Origin: Streptomyces qinglanensis
GTDB lineage: Bacteria > Actinomycetota > Actinomycetes > Streptomycetales > Streptomycetaceae
NCBI RefSeq assembly: GCF_900111245.1
Contig: NZ_FOGO01000005.1
Span: 1 to 64,000, forward strand
Direction: 5' to 3'
Length of the DNA: 64,000 nt
Shown piece after piece: positions 12,333 through 22,047 of the stretch; position 1 is the first letter of the stretch, and each line of letters begins with the position of its first letter. The position numbers were made by a program, and so were the translations under genes. The notes beneath the pieces are model-generated. The model searched no databases. It was not told where the DNA came from and saw only the letters and a program-made list of their open reading frames with translations.

Positions 12333-12470
12333 CTTCTCGTCTCTCCCTGTCCAACCGCCCGTGCCGCCCCCGCGAGTTCGGCCGGGCGCGGCACAGCGGC
12401 GCGCGAAGTGGTCTGTGGACGTGCTACGCCGCCGGACCCGGTCCTCTCCCCCAGCCCGGCGGCGCTGACC

Positions 12471-13013
12471 TTACTTGGAGTCGGCGTCCTCGTCCCGCTT
12501 GGCGTCCTCGGCCTCGGCGGTGTCGGCCTTCGCCGCGTCCGCGCCCTTCGGCTCGTCGGACGCGTCGGCGGACTCCTCGCCCTCCTGCTTCCCGGCCTCC
12601 CCGGCGGCGTCGCCGTCGGCGTCCTTCTTCCGCAGGTCGGGCTTCGCGTCGGAGGAGGCGTCGTCCTCGTCCCGGGTCAGCGAGGAGGCGTCGTCCGGGA
12701 CGACCGTGTCGACGTCGAACTCCTCGCCCTCGGGACCGTTCGTGATGCGGTCGAACTCCTCGTCGGAGAGCACGGCGCCGATGGCGTTCTTGGCGAAGAG
12801 CGCGTGCGTACCGGGCTCGATCTCCACGAGGACGCTGTCCTCGCGGATCTCCTTGACGACGGCGTACATGCCCCCGATGGTGCGGATGCCCGTGCCAGGC
12901 TGCATCTGGTCACGCATCTCAGCGGCCTGACGCTGCTTCTTCTTGGCGGAGCGAGTCATCAGGAACATGGCCCCGATGATCACAATGAACGGGAGCAGAG
13001 CAATAGGATCCAC
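12471..13013 (-). CDS. yajC: Preprotein translocase subunit YajC, with long acidic tail
   Basis: Small single-pass partner of SecDF. The N-terminus is 'VDPIALLPFIVIIGAMFLMT' (transmembrane helix, about residues 3-20) followed by the basic 'RSAKKKQRQ' and the conserved 'MQPGTGIRTIGGMYAVV'. Residues after about 95 form an unusual acidic, Ala/Asp/Glu-rich tail, doubling the usual length of about 100 to 180 residues. The GTG at 13011-13013 is chosen because it gives the family N-terminus; the AAGGA site is 12 bases away, rather distant. It is the first sec gene in the leftward order yajC-secD-secF. Confidence 0.93.
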   Translation of the reverse strand: MDPIALLPFIVIIGAMFLMTRSAKKKQRQAAEMRDQMQPGTGIRTIGGMYAVVKEIREDSVLVEIEPGTHALFAKNAIGAVLSDEEFDRITNGPEGEEFDVDTVVPDDASSLTRDEDDASSDAKPDLRKKDADGDAAGEAGKQEGEESADASDEPKGADAAKADTAEAEDAKRDEDADSK

Positions 13014-13177
13014 GGCGGAAGATATTCCTTCGCATGGCCGCGTCTCAGCGGCCTGGGTATTCGGGGTGGGCAAGCCTCCGCAAAGGGAGGGCGTCGGCGG
13101 AGTCTAAGCGAGCCTTCGCCGATGGAACAACGTCAAGCATGGCACCGAGGTTCCCCGCCCGACGAGTCTCCGCGCCG

Positions 13178-14236
13178 TCACGCTCCGAACAGGCCCTGTT
13201 GTCCAGGCCCTCCGGAAACCGGCCCCGAGGACTGCTGGGGCGGGGTGAGACCCAGGTGAGCCCATGCGGCCGGAGTGGCCACGCGGCCACGCGGAGTGCG
13301 GGCCAGCAGTCCCTCGCGCACGAGGAACGGCTCGGCCACTTCCTCCACTGTCTCACGCTCCTCGCCGACCGCGACGGCAAGCGTGGAGAGGCCGACGGGA
13401 CCGCCGCCGAACAGCTTCAGCAGCGAGCCGAGCACGGCGCGGTCGAGCCGGTCGAGACCCCGCCCGTCCACCTCGTAGACCTCCAGCGCGGCACCGGCCA
13501 CCTCACGGGTGATGACGCCGTCCGCCTTGACCTGTGCGTAGTCCCGCACTCTGCGCAGCAACCGGTTGGCGATCCGTGGCGTGCCCCGGGAGCGCCCGGC
13601 GATCTCGACCGCACCCTCCGGATCCGTGCGCACCTCCAGCAGCTCGGCGGAGCGGCGTACGACCTGCTCCAGCTCGGCCGGCTCGTAGAACTCCATGTGC
13701 GCCGTGAAGCCGAAGCGGTCCCGCAGCGGCGGCGGCAGCAGCCCGGCCCGGGTGGTGGCGCCGACCAGCGTGAAGGGCGGCAGCTCCAGCGGGATGGCCG
13801 TCGCACCGGGCCCCTTGCCGACGATCACGTCGACCCGGAAGTCCTCCATGGCCATGTAGAGCATCTCCTCGGCCGGACGGGACATCCGGTGGATCTCGTC
13901 CAGGAAGAGCACCTCGCCCTCCTGGAGGGAGGAGAGGATCGCCGCGAGATCGCCCGCGTGCTGGATGGCCGGGCCGGAGGTGATGCGGATGGGGGCGCCC
14001 ATCTCCGCCGCAATGATCATCGACAGCGTGGTCTTGCCGAGACCGGGCGCCCCGGACAGCAGGACGTGGTCGGCGGTACCCCCGCGGGCGCGCGCGGCGC
14101 GCAGCACCAGATCGAGCTGCTCGCGCACCTTCGGCTGCCCGATGAACTCGCCCAACTGCTTGGGGCGCAGCGCGGCTTCGACCGCCTGCTCGTCCCCGTC
14201 GACCTCGGCGTCGACGAGCCGTTCGTCGGAGCTCAT
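13178..14236 (-). CDS. ruvB: Holliday junction branch-migration ATPase RuvB
   Basis: Hexameric AAA+ motor that drives branch migration with RuvA. The 352 residues show '[13 protein letters not shown]', Walker A '[11 protein letters not shown]', Walker B '[12 protein letters not shown]', sensor 1 '[19 protein letters not shown]' and the C-terminal winged-helix segment ending '[15 protein letters not shown]'. The ATG at 14234-14236 follows the ruvA stop by 4 bp, which implies translational coupling in a ruvC-ruvA-ruvB operon. Confidence 0.97.
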   Translation of the reverse strand: MSSDERLVDAEVDGDEQAVEAALRPKQLGEFIGQPKVREQLDLVLRAARARGGTADHVLLSGAPGLGKTTLSMIIAAEMGAPIRITSGPAIQHAGDLAAILSSLQEGEVLFLDEIHRMSRPAEEMLYMAMEDFRVDVIVGKGPGATAIPLELPPFTLVGATTRAGLLPPPLRDRFGFTAHMEFYEPAELEQVVRRSAELLEVRTDPEGAVEIAGRSRGTPRIANRLLRRVRDYAQVKADGVITREVAGAALEVYEVDGRGLDRLDRAVLGSLLKLFGGGPVGLSTLAVAVGEERETVEEVAEPFLVREGLLARTPRGRVATPAAWAHLGLTPPQQSSGPVSGGPGQQGLFGA

Positions 14237-14240
14237 CGCG

Positions 14241-14864
14241 TCACCGTGCCCGGTTCAGGGACTGCAGGGCGGCCTTCAGCAGCACACCGACCTGAGGCTC
14301 GGCCCCTTCCGCGGCAACCGCCTCGGCCTGCGGTGCGACAGCCGTGACCGCTTCCTCCGCCTCCTTGGCGGCGTACCCCAGCCCGACCAGCGCCGCGTGC
14401 AACTGCTCCTGCCAGCCCGCGGCTGCCCCGGCCGCGGCACGCGAGGCGGGCACCGCGCCCAGCGGCGCTCCGAGCCGGTCCTTCAGCTCCAGCAGCAACT
14501 TCTGCGCACCCTTCTTCCCGATCCCGGGCACGGCGGTCAGCGCCTTCTCGTCCCCGCCGGAGACGGCCAGCCGCAGCGCGTCGGGACTGTGCACCGCGAG
14601 CATCGCCTGGGCGAGCCGGGGCCCCACCCCGCTGGCGGTCTGCAGCAGTTCGAAGGTCTGGCGCTCGTCCTCGTCGGCGAACCCGTAGAGGGTCAGCGAG
14701 TCCTCCCGCACGACGAGCGAGGTCGCGAGCCTGGCCTGCTCGCCGGTGCGCAGCCCGGCGAGGGTGCCGGGGGTGCACTGGACCGCCATGCCGACCCCGC
14801 CGACCTCGAGCACGGCGGAGTCGGGGCCGAGCGCGGCGACGGATCCCGAGACGGAGGCGATCAT
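14241..14864 (-). CDS. ruvA: Holliday junction DNA-binding protein RuvA
   Basis: Tetrameric DNA-binding subunit of the RuvAB complex. The 207 residues include the OB-fold N-terminus '[20 protein letters not shown]', the tandem helix-hairpin-helix region '[17 protein letters not shown]' and '[20 protein letters not shown]', and the C-terminal RuvB-contacting domain, separated by an Ala-rich linker. The start ATG overlaps the ruvC stop in an ATGA tetranucleotide (14861-14864). Confidence 0.97.
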   Translation of the reverse strand: MIASVSGSVAALGPDSAVLEVGGVGMAVQCTPGTLAGLRTGEQARLATSLVVREDSLTLYGFADEDERQTFELLQTASGVGPRLAQAMLAVHSPDALRLAVSGGDEKALTAVPGIGKKGAQKLLLELKDRLGAPLGAVPASRAAAGAAAGWQEQLHAALVGLGYAAKEAEEAVTAVAPQAEAVAAEGAEPQVGVLLKAALQSLNRAR

Positions 14865-15445
14865 CGGACTGTGCCTTTCGTGCGGTGCTGCGGACTGCCG
14901 GACTGCGGACGCCGGGCGCGCGCGGAGGGGGCCGGCTGCCGGGCGGCGAGGGCCTGCTGCAGCCGGTTCTGCGCGGGGCCCCGCCAGATGTGGCAGACCG
15001 CGAGGGCCAGGGCGTCCGCGGCGTCGGCGGGCTTCGGCGGGGCGGACAGCCCCAGCAGACGCGTCACCATCGCGCCGACCTGGGCCTTGTCGGCCCGCCC
15101 CGAACCGGTGACCGCGGCCTTGACCTCACTGGGCGTGTGCAGCGCCACGGGCAGCCCGCGCCGGGCCGCGCACAGCATGGCGACGGCGCTGGCCTGCGCG
15201 GTGCCCATGACCGTGCGGACGTTGTGCTGGCTGAACACCCGCTCCACGGCGACCGCTTCGGGGCGGTGCTCCTCCAGCCACTCCTCCAGCCCGCGCTCGA
15301 TCAGCACCAGCCGGTCGGGGATCTCCGCCTCGGCGGGCGTGCGGACCACGCCGACGCCCGCCATGGTCAGCCGCCGCCCGGCGACCCCGTCGACCACGCC
15401 CACACCGCAGCGGGTCAGCCCGGGGTCGACCCCCAGCACACGCAA
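14861..15445 (-). CDS. ruvC: Crossover junction endodeoxyribonuclease RuvC
   Basis: Resolves Holliday junctions made during recombination. The 194-residue protein carries the catalytic acidic residues in '[14 protein letters not shown]' (Asp near residue 6), '[17 protein letters not shown]' (Glu) and '[17 protein letters not shown]' (Asp pair). The TTG at 15443-15445 gives the conserved N-terminus [10 protein letters not shown]; the GTG two codons later is a possible alternative with better spacing from GGAGGG. First gene of the ruvC-ruvA-ruvB operon; 340 bp of repeat-bearing, non-coding DNA separate it from yebC. Confidence 0.95.
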   Translation of the reverse strand: MRVLGVDPGLTRCGVGVVDGVAGRRLTMAGVGVVRTPAEAEIPDRLVLIERGLEEWLEEHRPEAVAVERVFSQHNVRTVMGTAQASAVAMLCAARRGLPVALHTPSEVKAAVTGSGRADKAQVGAMVTRLLGLSAPPKPADAADALALAVCHIWRGPAQNRLQQALAARQPAPSARARRPQSGSPQHRTKGTVR

Positions 15446-15494
15446 TGCCCTCCCCCTCTCCGTACGCCCTGCGCAATCGTCCTTGTGTTCCCGC

Positions 15495-15500
15495 AGGTTA
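15495..15500 (-). promoter_or_regulatory. Candidate -10 box for the ruvCAB operon
   Basis: On the minus strand the hexamer TAACCT fits TAnnnT and lies about 50 bp before the ruvC start, just after the strong hairpin that would end yebC transcription. I could not pick a convincing -35 box. Confidence 0.3.
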
Positions 15501-15527
15501 TCGGGAAGCACCGACAGAACGCAGAAC

Positions 15528-15563
15528 CGACGGCCCGGCGGAGGTGTCTCCGCCGGGCCGTCG
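15528..15563 (-). terminator. Strong terminator hairpin between yebC and ruvC
   Basis: A perfect 16-bp stem (CGACGGCCCGGCGGAG at 15528-15543 pairing with 15548-15563) with loop GTGT. It suggests that ruvCAB is transcribed separately from yebC-pdxST. Confidence 0.75.
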
Positions 15564-15640
15564 GGAGCCGTCGCCGACGAACAGGGCGCGCCACGCGCGC
15601 GGGCGGGCCGCCACCGGGTCGCGTCCGCACCACCGCTCGG

Positions 15641-15789
15641 GCGGCTGTGTCGTGCCGCCGCCTGCACGGCAGCACCGTGTCGCGCTTACGCGGCTGTGTC
15701 GTGCCGCCGCCTGCACGGCAGCACCGTGTCGCCGCTTACGCGGCAGCGCCGTGTCGCCGCTTACGCGGCAGCGCCGTGTCGCCGCTTAC
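15641..15789. repeat. Nested tandem repeats abutting the yebC stop codon
   Basis: Two near-identical copies of a 49/50-bp unit (starting 15641 and 15690, one differing by a single inserted C) are followed by two copies of a 25-bp unit (15740-15764 and 15765-15789). All units end in CGCTTAC, which on the minus strand reads GTAAGCG and contains the TAA used by yebC. The 25-bp unit is therefore a duplication that includes the stop codon of yebC. Unit lengths are not all multiples of three and no gene runs through, so this is non-coding. The longer unit also holds a GTGCTGCC/GGCGGCAC imperfect hairpin. Confidence 0.85.
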
Positions 15790-16538
15790 GCGTCGACCTT
15801 CGCCATCACATCGTCCGGCACGTCGAAGTTGGCGAAGACGTTCTGCACATCGTCGCTGTCGTCCAGTGCGTCGATCAGCTTGAAGATCTTGCGCGCGCCG
15901 TCCTCGTCCAGCTCGACCTGCATGCTGGGGACGAAGCTGGCCTCGGCGGAGTCGTAGTCCATCCCGGCCTCGACGAGCGCGGTGCGCACCGCGACCAGGT
16001 CGGTGGCCTCGCTGATCACCTCGAAGTTCTCACCGAGGTCGTTGACTTCCTCGACACCGGCTTCCAGGACGGCGGCGAGGACGTCGTCCTCGGAGCTGTC
16101 GCCCTTCGGGACGATGACGACGCCCTTGCGGTTGAACAGGTAGGAGACCGAACCCGGGTCGGCCATGGAGCCGCCGTTGCGGGTCATGGCGACCCGGACG
16201 TCGGACGCCGCGCGGTTGCGGTTGTCGGTCAGGCACTCGATCAGCACGGCGACACCGTTGGGGCCGTAGCCCTCGTACATGATCGTCTCGTACTCGGCGC
16301 CGCCCGCCTCCAGGCCCGCGCCGCGCTTGACCGCGCTGTCGATGTTCTTGTTGGGAACCGACTGCTTCTTCGCCTTCTGGATGGCGTCGTAGAGGGTCGG
16401 ATTGCCCTCCACGTCAGCCCCGCCCATCCGGGCCGCGACCTCGATGTTCTTGATCAGCTTCGCGAAGAGCTTGCCGCGCTTGGCATCGATCACGGCCTTC
16501 TTGTGCTTGGTGGTAGCCCACTTAGAGTGGCCGGACAC
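15786..16538 (-). CDS. YebC/PmpR family protein (DUF28)
   Basis: A 250-residue protein of the YebC family, described in the literature both as a DNA-binding regulator and as a factor helping ribosomes through proline stretches; the role here is unproven. The signature '[32 protein letters not shown]' (split over the N-terminus), '[16 protein letters not shown]' and '[17 protein letters not shown]' are all present. The GTG at 16536-16538 follows AAGGAG at 7 bases. Its TAA stop is the first of several TAA copies in the adjoining repeat array. It lies 59 bp downstream of pdxT. Confidence 0.95.
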   Translation of the reverse strand: MSGHSKWATTKHKKAVIDAKRGKLFAKLIKNIEVAARMGGADVEGNPTLYDAIQKAKKQSVPNKNIDSAVKRGAGLEAGGAEYETIMYEGYGPNGVAVLIECLTDNRNRAASDVRVAMTRNGGSMADPGSVSYLFNRKGVVIVPKGDSSEDDVLAAVLEAGVEEVNDLGENFEVISEATDLVAVRTALVEAGMDYDSAEASFVPSMQVELDEDGARKIFKLIDALDDSDDVQNVFANFDVPDDVMAKVDA

Positions 16539-16597
16539 AGCCTCGCTCCTTCACAGTCCCAACTACTTCTCGACGCGGAGATCCTACCGCCAGCCAC

Positions 16598-17194
16598 TCA
16601 GTGTGCCGACCGCACCATCTCCGTGAACAGCGCGTGCACCCGCTGGTCGCCGGTGAGCTCCGGGTGGAAGGCGGTGGCCAGCAGATGGCGCTGCCGGACG
16701 GCCACCGGGTGGCCGTCGTAAGAGGCCAGCGTCTCAGCCGCCGCCCCCGTCGACTCCACCCAGGGGGCCCGGATGAAGACGCCCTCCACCGGGCCGCCGG
16801 GCACGGCCGGCATGTCGACCGCCGCCTCGAAGGACTCGTTCTGGCGCCCGAAAGCGTTACGCCGGACGATCATGTCGATGCCGCCGACGGTCTCCTGCCC
16901 GGAGCGGGGGTCGAGAATCTTGTCGGCGAGCATGATCATGCCGGCGCAGGAGCCGTAGGCGGGCATCCCCCGGGACACCCGCTCGCGCAGCGGCTCCATG
17001 AGGCCGAACGTGACCGCGAGCTTGCTGATCGTGGTCGACTCGCCGCCCGGGATGACCAGGCCGTCGACGGCGGCGAGTTCCTCGGGGCGCCGTACCTGCA
17101 CAGGGTCGGCCCCCGACGCCCGGAGGGCTGCCAGATGCTCGCGGACGTCGCCCTGCAGGGCGAGCACGCCGATGGTCGGCGCTGTCACGGTCAC
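16598..17194 (-). CDS. pdxT: Pyridoxal 5'-phosphate synthase glutaminase subunit PdxT
   Basis: Supplies ammonia from glutamine to PdxS for de novo vitamin B6 synthesis. The 198-residue class I amidotransferase shows '[14 protein letters not shown]', the oxyanion '[12 protein letters not shown]', the nucleophile region '[13 protein letters not shown]' (Cys) and the His/Glu end '[13 protein letters not shown]'. The GTG at 17192-17194 follows GAAGGA at 7 bases. It sits 115 bp downstream of pdxS. Confidence 0.97.
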   Translation of the reverse strand: MTVTAPTIGVLALQGDVREHLAALRASGADPVQVRRPEELAAVDGLVIPGGESTTISKLAVTFGLMEPLRERVSRGMPAYGSCAGMIMLADKILDPRSGQETVGGIDMIVRRNAFGRQNESFEAAVDMPAVPGGPVEGVFIRAPWVESTGAAAETLASYDGHPVAVRQRHLLATAFHPELTGDQRVHALFTEMVRSAH

Positions 17195-17309
17195 GGTGCG
17201 GTCCTTCTTCGTCGCTGGACTGTTCCACCGGGCGGAGCCCGGTCCTCGGGCGGCCGGCCGGGCGCCGCGCCGGTGGGCACTGCGGCCGCCCGGCGCGGCG
17301 CCGACCGCG

Positions 17310-18248
17310 TCACCAGCCGCGGCTGGCGTAGCGCTCCGTCTCCGGCAGGGTGTCGCAGTTGATGCCGACCATGGCCTCGCCCAGGCCCCGGGAGGCATCG
17401 GCGACGATCTTGGGGTCGTCGTAGAACGTGGTGGCCTTCACGATGGCCGCGGCGCGCTTGGCCGGGTCGCCGGACTTGAAGATGCCGGAGCCGACGAAGA
17501 CGCCCTCAGCGCCGAGCTGCCGCATCAGCGCTGCGTCGGCCGGGGTGGCGACACCGCCCGCCGAGAAGAGCACGACCGGCAGCTTGCCCGCCACCGAGAC
17601 CTCCTTGACCAGCTCGAACGGCGCACGCAGCTCCTTGGCGGCCGCATAGAGCTCGTTGTCGTCCAGCACGGTCAGCTTGCCGATCTCGTTCTTGATCTGC
17701 CGCATGTGCCGGACGGCCTCGACGACGTTGCCGGTGCCCGCCTCGCCCTTGGAGCGGATCATGGCCGCGCCCTCGGCGATCCGGCGCAGGGCCTCGCCCA
17801 GGTTGGTGGCGCCGCAGACGAACGGCGTGGTGAAGGCGAACTTGTCGCTGTGGTTGACCTCGTCGGCCGGGGTCAGGACCTCCGACTCGTCGATGTAGTC
17901 GACCCCCAACGCCTGCAGGACCTGCGCCTCGACGAGGTGGCCGATGCGGGACTTGGCCATCACCGGGATCGAGACGGCTTCGATGATGCCCTCGATCATG
18001 TCCGGGTCGGACATCCGGGCCACGCCGCCGTCCTTGCGGATGTCGGCGGGTACGCGCTCCAGGGCCATCACGGCGACGGCGCCGGAGTCCTCGGCGATCT
18101 TCGCCTGCTCCGGCGTGACGACGTCCATGATCACGCCGCCCTTGAGCTGCTCGGCCATGCCCCGCTTGACGCGGGCGGTGCCGGTCTCGGGACGCTGTGC
18201 CGCGGCGGAGGCCCCGGCGGACTCAGTGGCGGTGGACGGAGTTGACAC
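17310..18248 (-). CDS. pdxS: Pyridoxal 5'-phosphate synthase lyase subunit PdxS
   Basis: Condenses ribose 5-phosphate, glyceraldehyde 3-phosphate and ammonia into PLP. The 312 residues include '[20 protein letters not shown]', '[13 protein letters not shown]' and '[15 protein letters not shown]', all hallmarks of this very conserved enzyme, with about 15 extra N-terminal residues of low complexity. The GTG at 18246-18248 follows GAGG at 6 bases. The 184 bp upstream, before the LemA-like gene, should hold its promoter. Confidence 0.97.
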   Translation of the reverse strand: MSTPSTATESAGASAAAQRPETGTARVKRGMAEQLKGGVIMDVVTPEQAKIAEDSGAVAVMALERVPADIRKDGGVARMSDPDMIEGIIEAVSIPVMAKSRIGHLVEAQVLQALGVDYIDESEVLTPADEVNHSDKFAFTTPFVCGATNLGEALRRIAEGAAMIRSKGEAGTGNVVEAVRHMRQIKNEIGKLTVLDDNELYAAAKELRAPFELVKEVSVAGKLPVVLFSAGGVATPADAALMRQLGAEGVFVGSGIFKSGDPAKRAAAIVKATTFYDDPKIVADASRGLGEAMVGINCDTLPETERYASRGW

Positions 18249-18432
18249 GTTCGACCTCGCTGAAGGGGTGATGTTCGAGGGACCGCTCAGGTCCGAGAAA
18301 CCACCCTCTCGAACAGGGCGGCCTGCGAAAAGGGCCAATCGCGGGGCTGTGGCCTGTACGGCCCCGCGCAGTCCGGCCACGGACCGCGACGCGCTCGGGG
18401 CGGCTGCGCGTGCCGGGGCGGGCACGGGCCGG

Positions 18433-18996
18433 TCACTCCGCGGAAGGCCCCCGGCCCGGGTCGGCAGGCAGCCGCGGAGGCTCGTCGTCCATCTCGAACG
18501 CCAGCGGGAAGGGCGCGTGCCCGGCCAGCCGGAACCAGCGGACCGTACGGTGCCGCCGCAGCGCACGGGCCGCACGTACCGCGTCGTTGTGGAACCGCCG
18601 CGCCATCGGCACCCTCCGTACCGCCGCGCTCAGGTCGGCGGCGGTCTCCCGGCCGCCGGGAGCCGCGCGGACGGCCTCGAACTGGGCACTCTCGGCGAAG
18701 ACGGCGCGCAGCGCCTGGCTCAGCTCGCTCTCCGCGACCTCGCGCTGGTCCTGGTCGGCCTGCCGGGCACCGTGCGCGGCCTGGTGCAGCACCATGGAGG
18801 CCGCCGGGTCCAGGACGCCCGCGGTGGCGAGTTCCTGGGCGATGGAGGCCCGGCGCAGCAAGGCGGCGTCCAGCGCCGCCCTGGCCGCGTCGATCCGCGC
18901 GTGCAGCCGGTCCAGCCGTCCCGCGGTCCAGCTCAGGTAGACGCCCACGAGCAGCAGCGCGACGACGATCCAGATGACGGTGGTCAGGGTGGGCAT
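18433..18996 (-). CDS. LemA-like membrane-anchored protein
   Basis: A 187-residue protein with an N-terminal transmembrane segment (about residues 5-22) and a helical cytoplasmic or surface domain. Two landmarks resemble LemA proteins. One is a heptad-rich helix after the membrane anchor ([20 protein letters not shown]). The other is a C-terminal '[14 protein letters not shown]...[13 protein letters not shown]', comparable to the 'R-x-YND-V ... FE' end of LemA. Function is not established. It follows pimA by 14 bp, at the end of the pgsA-acyltransferase-pimA operon, so an envelope role is plausible. The family call is tentative. Confidence 0.75.
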   Translation of the reverse strand: MPTLTTVIWIVVALLLVGVYLSWTAGRLDRLHARIDAARAALDAALLRRASIAQELATAGVLDPAASMVLHQAAHGARQADQDQREVAESELSQALRAVFAESAQFEAVRAAPGGRETAADLSAAVRRVPMARRFHNDAVRAARALRRHRTVRWFRLAGHAPFPLAFEMDDEPPRLPADPGRGPSAE

Positions 18997-19010
18997 ATCG
19001 GTCCCTGGGC

Positions 19011-20183
19011 TCAGTCCCGTGCGAGGCCGAACCGGGCCCGCAGCCCGGTGCGCTCGTCGGGGGCGACGGAGGCGGCACCGTCCGTGACCGTCTCGTAGAC
19101 GGCGAGGATGTCGGCGCCGACGGTGGACCAGTCGAACCGCCGCACGTGCCGCGAGCCGCGCTCGCGCAGGCCGGTGCGGCGTGCGGGGTCGGCCAGCAGG
19201 CGTACGGCGGAGTCGGCCAGCGCGTCGGCCCGGCCGACGGGGAACAGCTCTCCGGCCGCTCCCCCGTCGAGCACCTGCTCGAAGGCGTCCAGGTCGGCGG
19301 CGAGCACGGGGGCGCCGGCCGACATGGCCTCGACCAGGATGATCCCGAAGGACTCGCCCCCGGTGTTGGGTGCCACGTAGAGGTCCACGCTGCGCAGCAG
19401 CCGCGCCTTGTCCTCGTCGCTGACCATGCCGAGGAACTCCACGTTCCCGCGCATGGCGGCCGGGAGCTGCGCCACCGCCTCCTGCTCGTCCCCCCGGCCG
19501 GCGACCAGCAGCCGGGTGCCGGGGGCCGCTTCCAGGATGGCCGGCAGCGCCTTCATCAGCACCGGCAGGCCCTTGCGCGGCTCGTCGATCCGGCCGATGA
19601 ACCCGATCGTGCGGGCGTCGGGGCCGCCCTGCCACGCGGGCTCGGGCTCGGCGCCGGAGAAGAAGCCGACGTCCACCCCGTTGGGGATGGTGACCGCGTC
19701 GCCGCCCAGGTGTTCGACCAGGGTGCGGCGCGCGTACTCGCTCACCGCGATCCTGGCGCTGATCTTCTCCAGCGCCGGCTGGAGGATGGGGTACGCCGCG
19801 ATCATCGCCCGGGAGCGGGGGTTGGAGGTGTGGAAGGTGGCGACGATGGGGCCCTGCGCCGCCCAGCACGCCAGCAGGGAGAGCGAGGGCGTGGCCGGTT
19901 CGTGGATGTGCAGCACGTCGAAGCGGCCCTCGTGCAGCCAGCGGCGGACCCGGGCCGCCGACAGGAAGCCGAAGTTCAGCCGCGCCACCGAGCCGTTGTA
20001 GGGCACGGGCACCGCACGCCCGGCCGAGACGACGTAGGAGGGCAGCGGCGTCTCGTCGTCCGAGGGCGCCAGTACCGACACCTCGTGCCCCAGCCGGATC
20101 AGATGCTCGGCCAGGTCGCGGACGTGGAACTGGACACCGCCGGGCACGTCCCACGAATAGGGGCAGACGACTCCGATTCTCAT
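19011..20183 (-). CDS. pimA: Phosphatidylinositol alpha-mannosyltransferase PimA
   Basis: GT4-family, GDP-mannose-dependent enzyme adding the first mannose to phosphatidylinositol on the inner face of the membrane. The 390 residues show 'MRIGVVCPYSWDVPGGVQ', the acceptor-side 'HIHEPATPSLSLL', 'TFHTSN', the donor-binding 'TIGFIGRIDEPRKGLPVL' and the EX7E motif in 'ESFGIILVEAMSAG'. The ATG overlaps the stop of the upstream acyltransferase (ATGA at 20180-20183), and that gene in turn overlaps pgsA. Confidence 0.95.
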   Translation of the reverse strand: MRIGVVCPYSWDVPGGVQFHVRDLAEHLIRLGHEVSVLAPSDDETPLPSYVVSAGRAVPVPYNGSVARLNFGFLSAARVRRWLHEGRFDVLHIHEPATPSLSLLACWAAQGPIVATFHTSNPRSRAMIAAYPILQPALEKISARIAVSEYARRTLVEHLGGDAVTIPNGVDVGFFSGAEPEPAWQGGPDARTIGFIGRIDEPRKGLPVLMKALPAILEAAPGTRLLVAGRGDEQEAVAQLPAAMRGNVEFLGMVSDEDKARLLRSVDLYVAPNTGGESFGIILVEAMSAGAPVLAADLDAFEQVLDGGAAGELFPVGRADALADSAVRLLADPARRTGLRERGSRHVRRFDWSTVGADILAVYETVTDGAASVAPDERTGLRARFGLARD

Positions 20184-21097
20184 CCGCGCCCCCGCTCCGC
20201 GGCCGGTTCCAGGTCGGCGAGCCAGAAGCGCTGGAGCATGTGCCAGTCCTGCGGATGCGCGGCGATCCCCGCGGCGAAGGTGTCGGCCAGGGTCTGCGTC
20301 ATGGCCGCGACCCGCTCCCGGCGTCCCTCGATCGGCGGTACCGGGACCGGCTCGTGGACCCTGGCCCGCATCCTGGGCGGCGCCTCGTACCAGAGCGTCA
20401 CCGGCATCAGCAGCGCACCGGTCTGCTGGGCGAGCAGCGCGGGACCCGCGGGCATCCGGGTGGGCTCGCCGAAGAAGTCGACCTCGATCCCGGCGGCGGA
20501 CAGGTCGCGGTCCGCGACCAGGCAGACGAAGCCGCCCGCGCGCAGTCTGCGGGCCAGCGTGCCGAAAGCGGAGGCGCCGCCGTGCGCCAGCACCTCCATC
20601 CCCAGGCTCTCGCGGTAGGCGACGAACCGGTCGTAGAGGGTCGCGGGCTCGAGCCGCTCGGCGACGGTGGTGAAGGGGGTGCGGGTCGCGGTCACGGCCC
20701 AGGCGCCGGCCAGGTCCCAGTTGCCCATGTGCGGCAGCGCGAGCACGACCCCGCGTCCGGCGGCGAGCCCGTCGTGGAGCAGGTGCGCGTCCTGGACGTC
20801 GACACTGTCCAGGATGTGCCGCTCGCTGTAGGCGGGCAGCCGGAAGGATTCCATCCAGTAGCGCAGGTACGAGCGCATCCCGGCGCGGGAGAGCTGCCGC
20901 AGTTCGGCCGGGGAGGCGTCCGGGACCACCCGGGCGAGGTTGGCCTCCAGCCGGGTCACGCCCTTGCCGCGGCGCCGCCACGCCGTGTCGGCCAGGCTGC
21001 GGCCGAGTCCGGCGGCGGCCGGCTCGGGCAGCTTCCGGACGCCCGCCCAGCCCAGTCCGTAGAGCGCGTCGGTCAGCCGGCCCCGCAGCGCGCTCAA
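20180..21097 (-). CDS. Phosphatidylinositol mannoside acyltransferase (lipid A acyltransferase family)
   Basis: Transfers a fatty acyl chain to phosphatidylinositol mannosides. The 305-residue protein has the catalytic H-x4-D/E motif in 'LPHMGNWDLAGA' and further family blocks 'RLRAGGFVCLVADRD' and 'QDWHMLQRFW'. The start is the TTG at 21095-21097, whose TTGA overlaps the pgsA stop and which follows GGGAGGA. Neighbouring pgsA and pimA make the PIM role very likely. I leave the symbol open because patA/htrB naming varies. Confidence 0.92.
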   Translation of the reverse strand: MSALRGRLTDALYGLGWAGVRKLPEPAAAGLGRSLADTAWRRRGKGVTRLEANLARVVPDASPAELRQLSRAGMRSYLRYWMESFRLPAYSERHILDSVDVQDAHLLHDGLAAGRGVVLALPHMGNWDLAGAWAVTATRTPFTTVAERLEPATLYDRFVAYRESLGMEVLAHGGASAFGTLARRLRAGGFVCLVADRDLSAAGIEVDFFGEPTRMPAGPALLAQQTGALLMPVTLWYEAPPRMRARVHEPVPVPPIEGRRERVAAMTQTLADTFAAGIAAHPQDWHMLQRFWLADLEPAAERGRG

Positions 21098-21822
21098 GCG
21101 GTCCTCCCGGGTTCCTCCGCCTCGTCCTGCGCGGCGTCCTGCACAGCGCCCTCCGCGGCGCTCCCGGCGGCGGCCTTCCGCTCCTCGGCCTCGGCGACCT
21201 CCGCGGCCTCCCGGCGCACCGTGACCACCCGCTGGCCGAGCGTGACGGCACTGCCGACGGCGACCACCCACAGCGCGATCGGCAGCAGCACACCGATGTA
21301 GGGCACACCGAAGGTGGCCTCGAAGCCGGACAGGCCCGCGAGCACCAGCGTGATCACCAGCCGCTCGGCGCGTTCCACCAGGCCGTTCACGTCCACCGGC
21401 AGCCCGATGCTCTCGCCGCGCGCCTTGGTGTAGGAGACGACCTGCCCGCTGGCCAGGCAGAACAGCGTCACGGCACACAGCACCAGGTCGTCGCCGCGGC
21501 CCGCGTACCACAGTGCGATCCCCCCGAAGACGGCCGCGTCCGCCACCCGGTCGAGCGTGGAGTCGAGGAACGCGCCCCAGCGGCTGGAGCGGCCGAGCTG
21601 CCGCGCCATGTTGCCGTCCACCATGTCCGAGAACACGAACAGCGTGATGACGACGGTGCCCCAGAAGAACTCGCCCTGCGGGTAGAAGACCAGGGCTCCC
21701 GCCATCACTCCCAGCGTGCCGACCAGGGTGACGGCGTCGGGGCTCACACCCCGGCGCAGCAGCATCGCGGCAAACGGGGTGAGAACACGCGTGAAGAACG
21801 CACGCGCGTACTTGTTCAGCAT
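21094..21822 (-). CDS. pgsA: Phosphatidylinositol phosphate synthase (CDP-alcohol phosphatidyltransferase)
   Basis: Integral membrane enzyme joining CDP-diacylglycerol to inositol phosphate, the first step of the phosphatidylinositol lipids used by PimA. The 242 residues contain the complete CDP-alcohol motif D-x2-DG-x2-AR-x8-G-x3-D-x3-D (from 'DMVDGNMAR' to 'LDSTLD'), with about six hydrophobic segments around it. The last 35 residues are an Ala/Glu-rich cytoplasmic tail. The ATG at 21820-21822 gives 'MLNKYARAFFTRV'. The frame stays open far upstream but only as an antisense shadow of the EF-G-like gene. Confidence 0.95.
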   Translation of the reverse strand: MLNKYARAFFTRVLTPFAAMLLRRGVSPDAVTLVGTLGVMAGALVFYPQGEFFWGTVVITLFVFSDMVDGNMARQLGRSSRWGAFLDSTLDRVADAAVFGGIALWYAGRGDDLVLCAVTLFCLASGQVVSYTKARGESIGLPVDVNGLVERAERLVITLVLAGLSGFEATFGVPYIGVLLPIALWVVAVGSAVTLGQRVVTVRREAAEVAEAEERKAAAGSAAEGAVQDAAQDEAEEPGRTA

Positions 21823-22047
21823 GACCGTCCCTGGTACGTCGAGGGTGAGCCGGATGACGGTGTGGCCACCGGGTGGCCCATCGTAGTCACGCGGCGGCGG
21901 CGCCCGGCGCACACGGTCGGGTAGTGCCGTGTCCCACGTATGGACGCCCGCAGGCGGCGGTGCAAAGCTCGAGGGACCGCGGTCCTTGGCGACCGCTCGG
22001 TCCCCCCAGAGCGTGCTCCAGCAGGTGACGACCGGAAGGCGGGACAC

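Noticed and set aside
15641-15789. CRISPR-like array
   Set aside because: Units are contiguous without unique spacers and no cas genes are near; the same applies to the 24-bp array at 24271.
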